This document shows, piece after piece, positions 63,615 through 64,000 of a stretch of 64,000 bases of DNA. Source of the DNA: Burkholderia cepacia. Its GTDB lineage: Bacteria > Pseudomonadota > Gammaproteobacteria > Burkholderiales > Burkholderiaceae. The notes beneath the pieces are model-generated. The model ran no database searches and was not told the DNA's origin. It saw only the letters and a program-made list of their open reading frames with translations. Within the stretch, counting starts at the first letter, position 1. Each line of letters starts with the position of its first letter. The position numbers and the translations under genes were made by a program. The stretch covers positions 558,001-622,000 of the forward strand of contig NZ_CP013442.1 of the NCBI RefSeq assembly GCF_001718835.1, in the 5' to 3' direction.

Positions 63615-64000
63615 TCAGGCCGGCTGGGCCAGCGCGAGCCGCGCCAGCACCACGTCGACCACGCTGCGGGGCGCGTCCTTCACGAAGTAATGCCCGCCGT
63701 CGATCTCGCGCACGTCGACCGCGCCCGCGAAGTGCTGCCGCCACGCATCGATCTCGGCAGCGGTCACGACGTGGTCGTGCGTGCCGCCGAGGATCGTCGC
63801 GGGAACCGCCAGCGGCGTGCGCGCCTCGTGCGCATAGGAGTTCAGCAGCGCGATCTCGGCCCGCAGGCTGGGCAGGAACACGTTCAGCAGCTCGCTATCC
63901 GCGAGGACCTGCTCCGGAATGCCGCGCAGGCGCTTCAGCCCCTCGATGAATTCCGCTTCCGGCAGGCCCGCGATGTCGCCGACGGGGTTGTGCAGGTGCG
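63615..64000 (-). CDS. Type II thioesterase, C-terminal part
   Basis: The frame enters from the window end; about 127 C-terminal residues are seen. GLPEAEFIEGLKRLRGIPEQ, FLPSLRAEIALLNSY, LGGTHDHVVTAAEIDAW and the catalytic His in DGGHYFVKDAP match type II (editing) thioesterases of non-ribosomal peptide or polyketide clusters. The Ser lies outside the window. It suggests that such a cluster continues beyond 64000. Confidence 0.8.
   Translation of the reverse strand, partial: HLHNPVGDIAGLPEAEFIEGLKRLRGIPEQVLADSELLNVFLPSLRAEIALLNSYAHEARTPLAVPATILGGTHDHVVTAAEIDAWRQHFAGAVDVREIDGGHYFVKDAPRSVVDVVLARLALAQPA

Overview
High-GC sequence with dense LysR, AraC and ABC sugar-transport genes, a burkavidin-like avidin, a pnt operon and several decayed IS elements. 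This fits the genus Burkholderia, probably a secondary replicon of a Burkholderia cepacia-complex-like strain. The genus is inferred from gene content and codon style, not from a marker gene.

Region 1 (1-17 kb): a cut-off Tat-type alginate-lyase-like lipoprotein and a decayed IS66/IS3 chimera come first. They are followed by two metallo-beta-lactamase-fold hydrolases, a bestrophin, an operon of NmrA-like reductase, Ohr-like peroxidase and SDR, a LysR regulator, a cupin plus carboxymuconolactone-decarboxylase pair, an ECF41 sigma factor, a PEBP protein and a Tat-exported alpha/beta hydrolase. Seven of these transcription units share one promoter module that aligns without gaps over 73 bp: a TTG-N12-CAA dyad centred near -67, a poor -35 box and a -10 close to TACGAT. 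The LysR gene itself carries a TGTCACA-N16-CGTC promoter, the motif I recall for ECF41 sigma factors. I read this as a sigma-to-LysR cascade driving an oxidant- or electrophile-related regulon. It is the strongest undescribed-system candidate in the window.

Region 2 (13.5-23.2 kb): a scar zone with an AraC remnant, an antitoxin-like gene split by a dead IS5 element, an IS630 remnant fused to a truncated tyrosine recombinase, and an HU remnant. Inside it lies an intact cassette: LysR, an Fe(II)/2-oxoglutarate oxygenase, a DddP-like M24 enzyme and a ProX-like binding protein. This looks like an acquired osmolyte-catabolism module.

Region 3 (23.2-40.4 kb): LysR/MFS pair; a LysR, FAS1-like hydratase, acyl-CoA dehydrogenase, class III CoA-transferase and CitE-like lyase set resembling itaconate (C5-dicarboxylate) degradation; a DJ-1/GlxA pair; a frameshifted GGDEF gene; a Fur-box TonB receptor; a MerR regulator and a hydrolase.

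Region 4 (40.4-55 kb): the complete xylose operon xylABFGH with divergent xylR, then galM and the galactofuranose-type importer ytfQRT-yjfF. The ytfQ promoter keeps a LysR-type operator, but only fused C-terminal scraps of LysR and AraC genes remain beside it.

Region 5 (55-64 kb): pntAB, then a minus-strand series of type II thioesterase (cut by the window end), avidin-family protein, MFS exporter, VOC epimerase-like protein and B12-dependent acyl-CoA mutase. This suggests the edge of a secondary-metabolite cluster.
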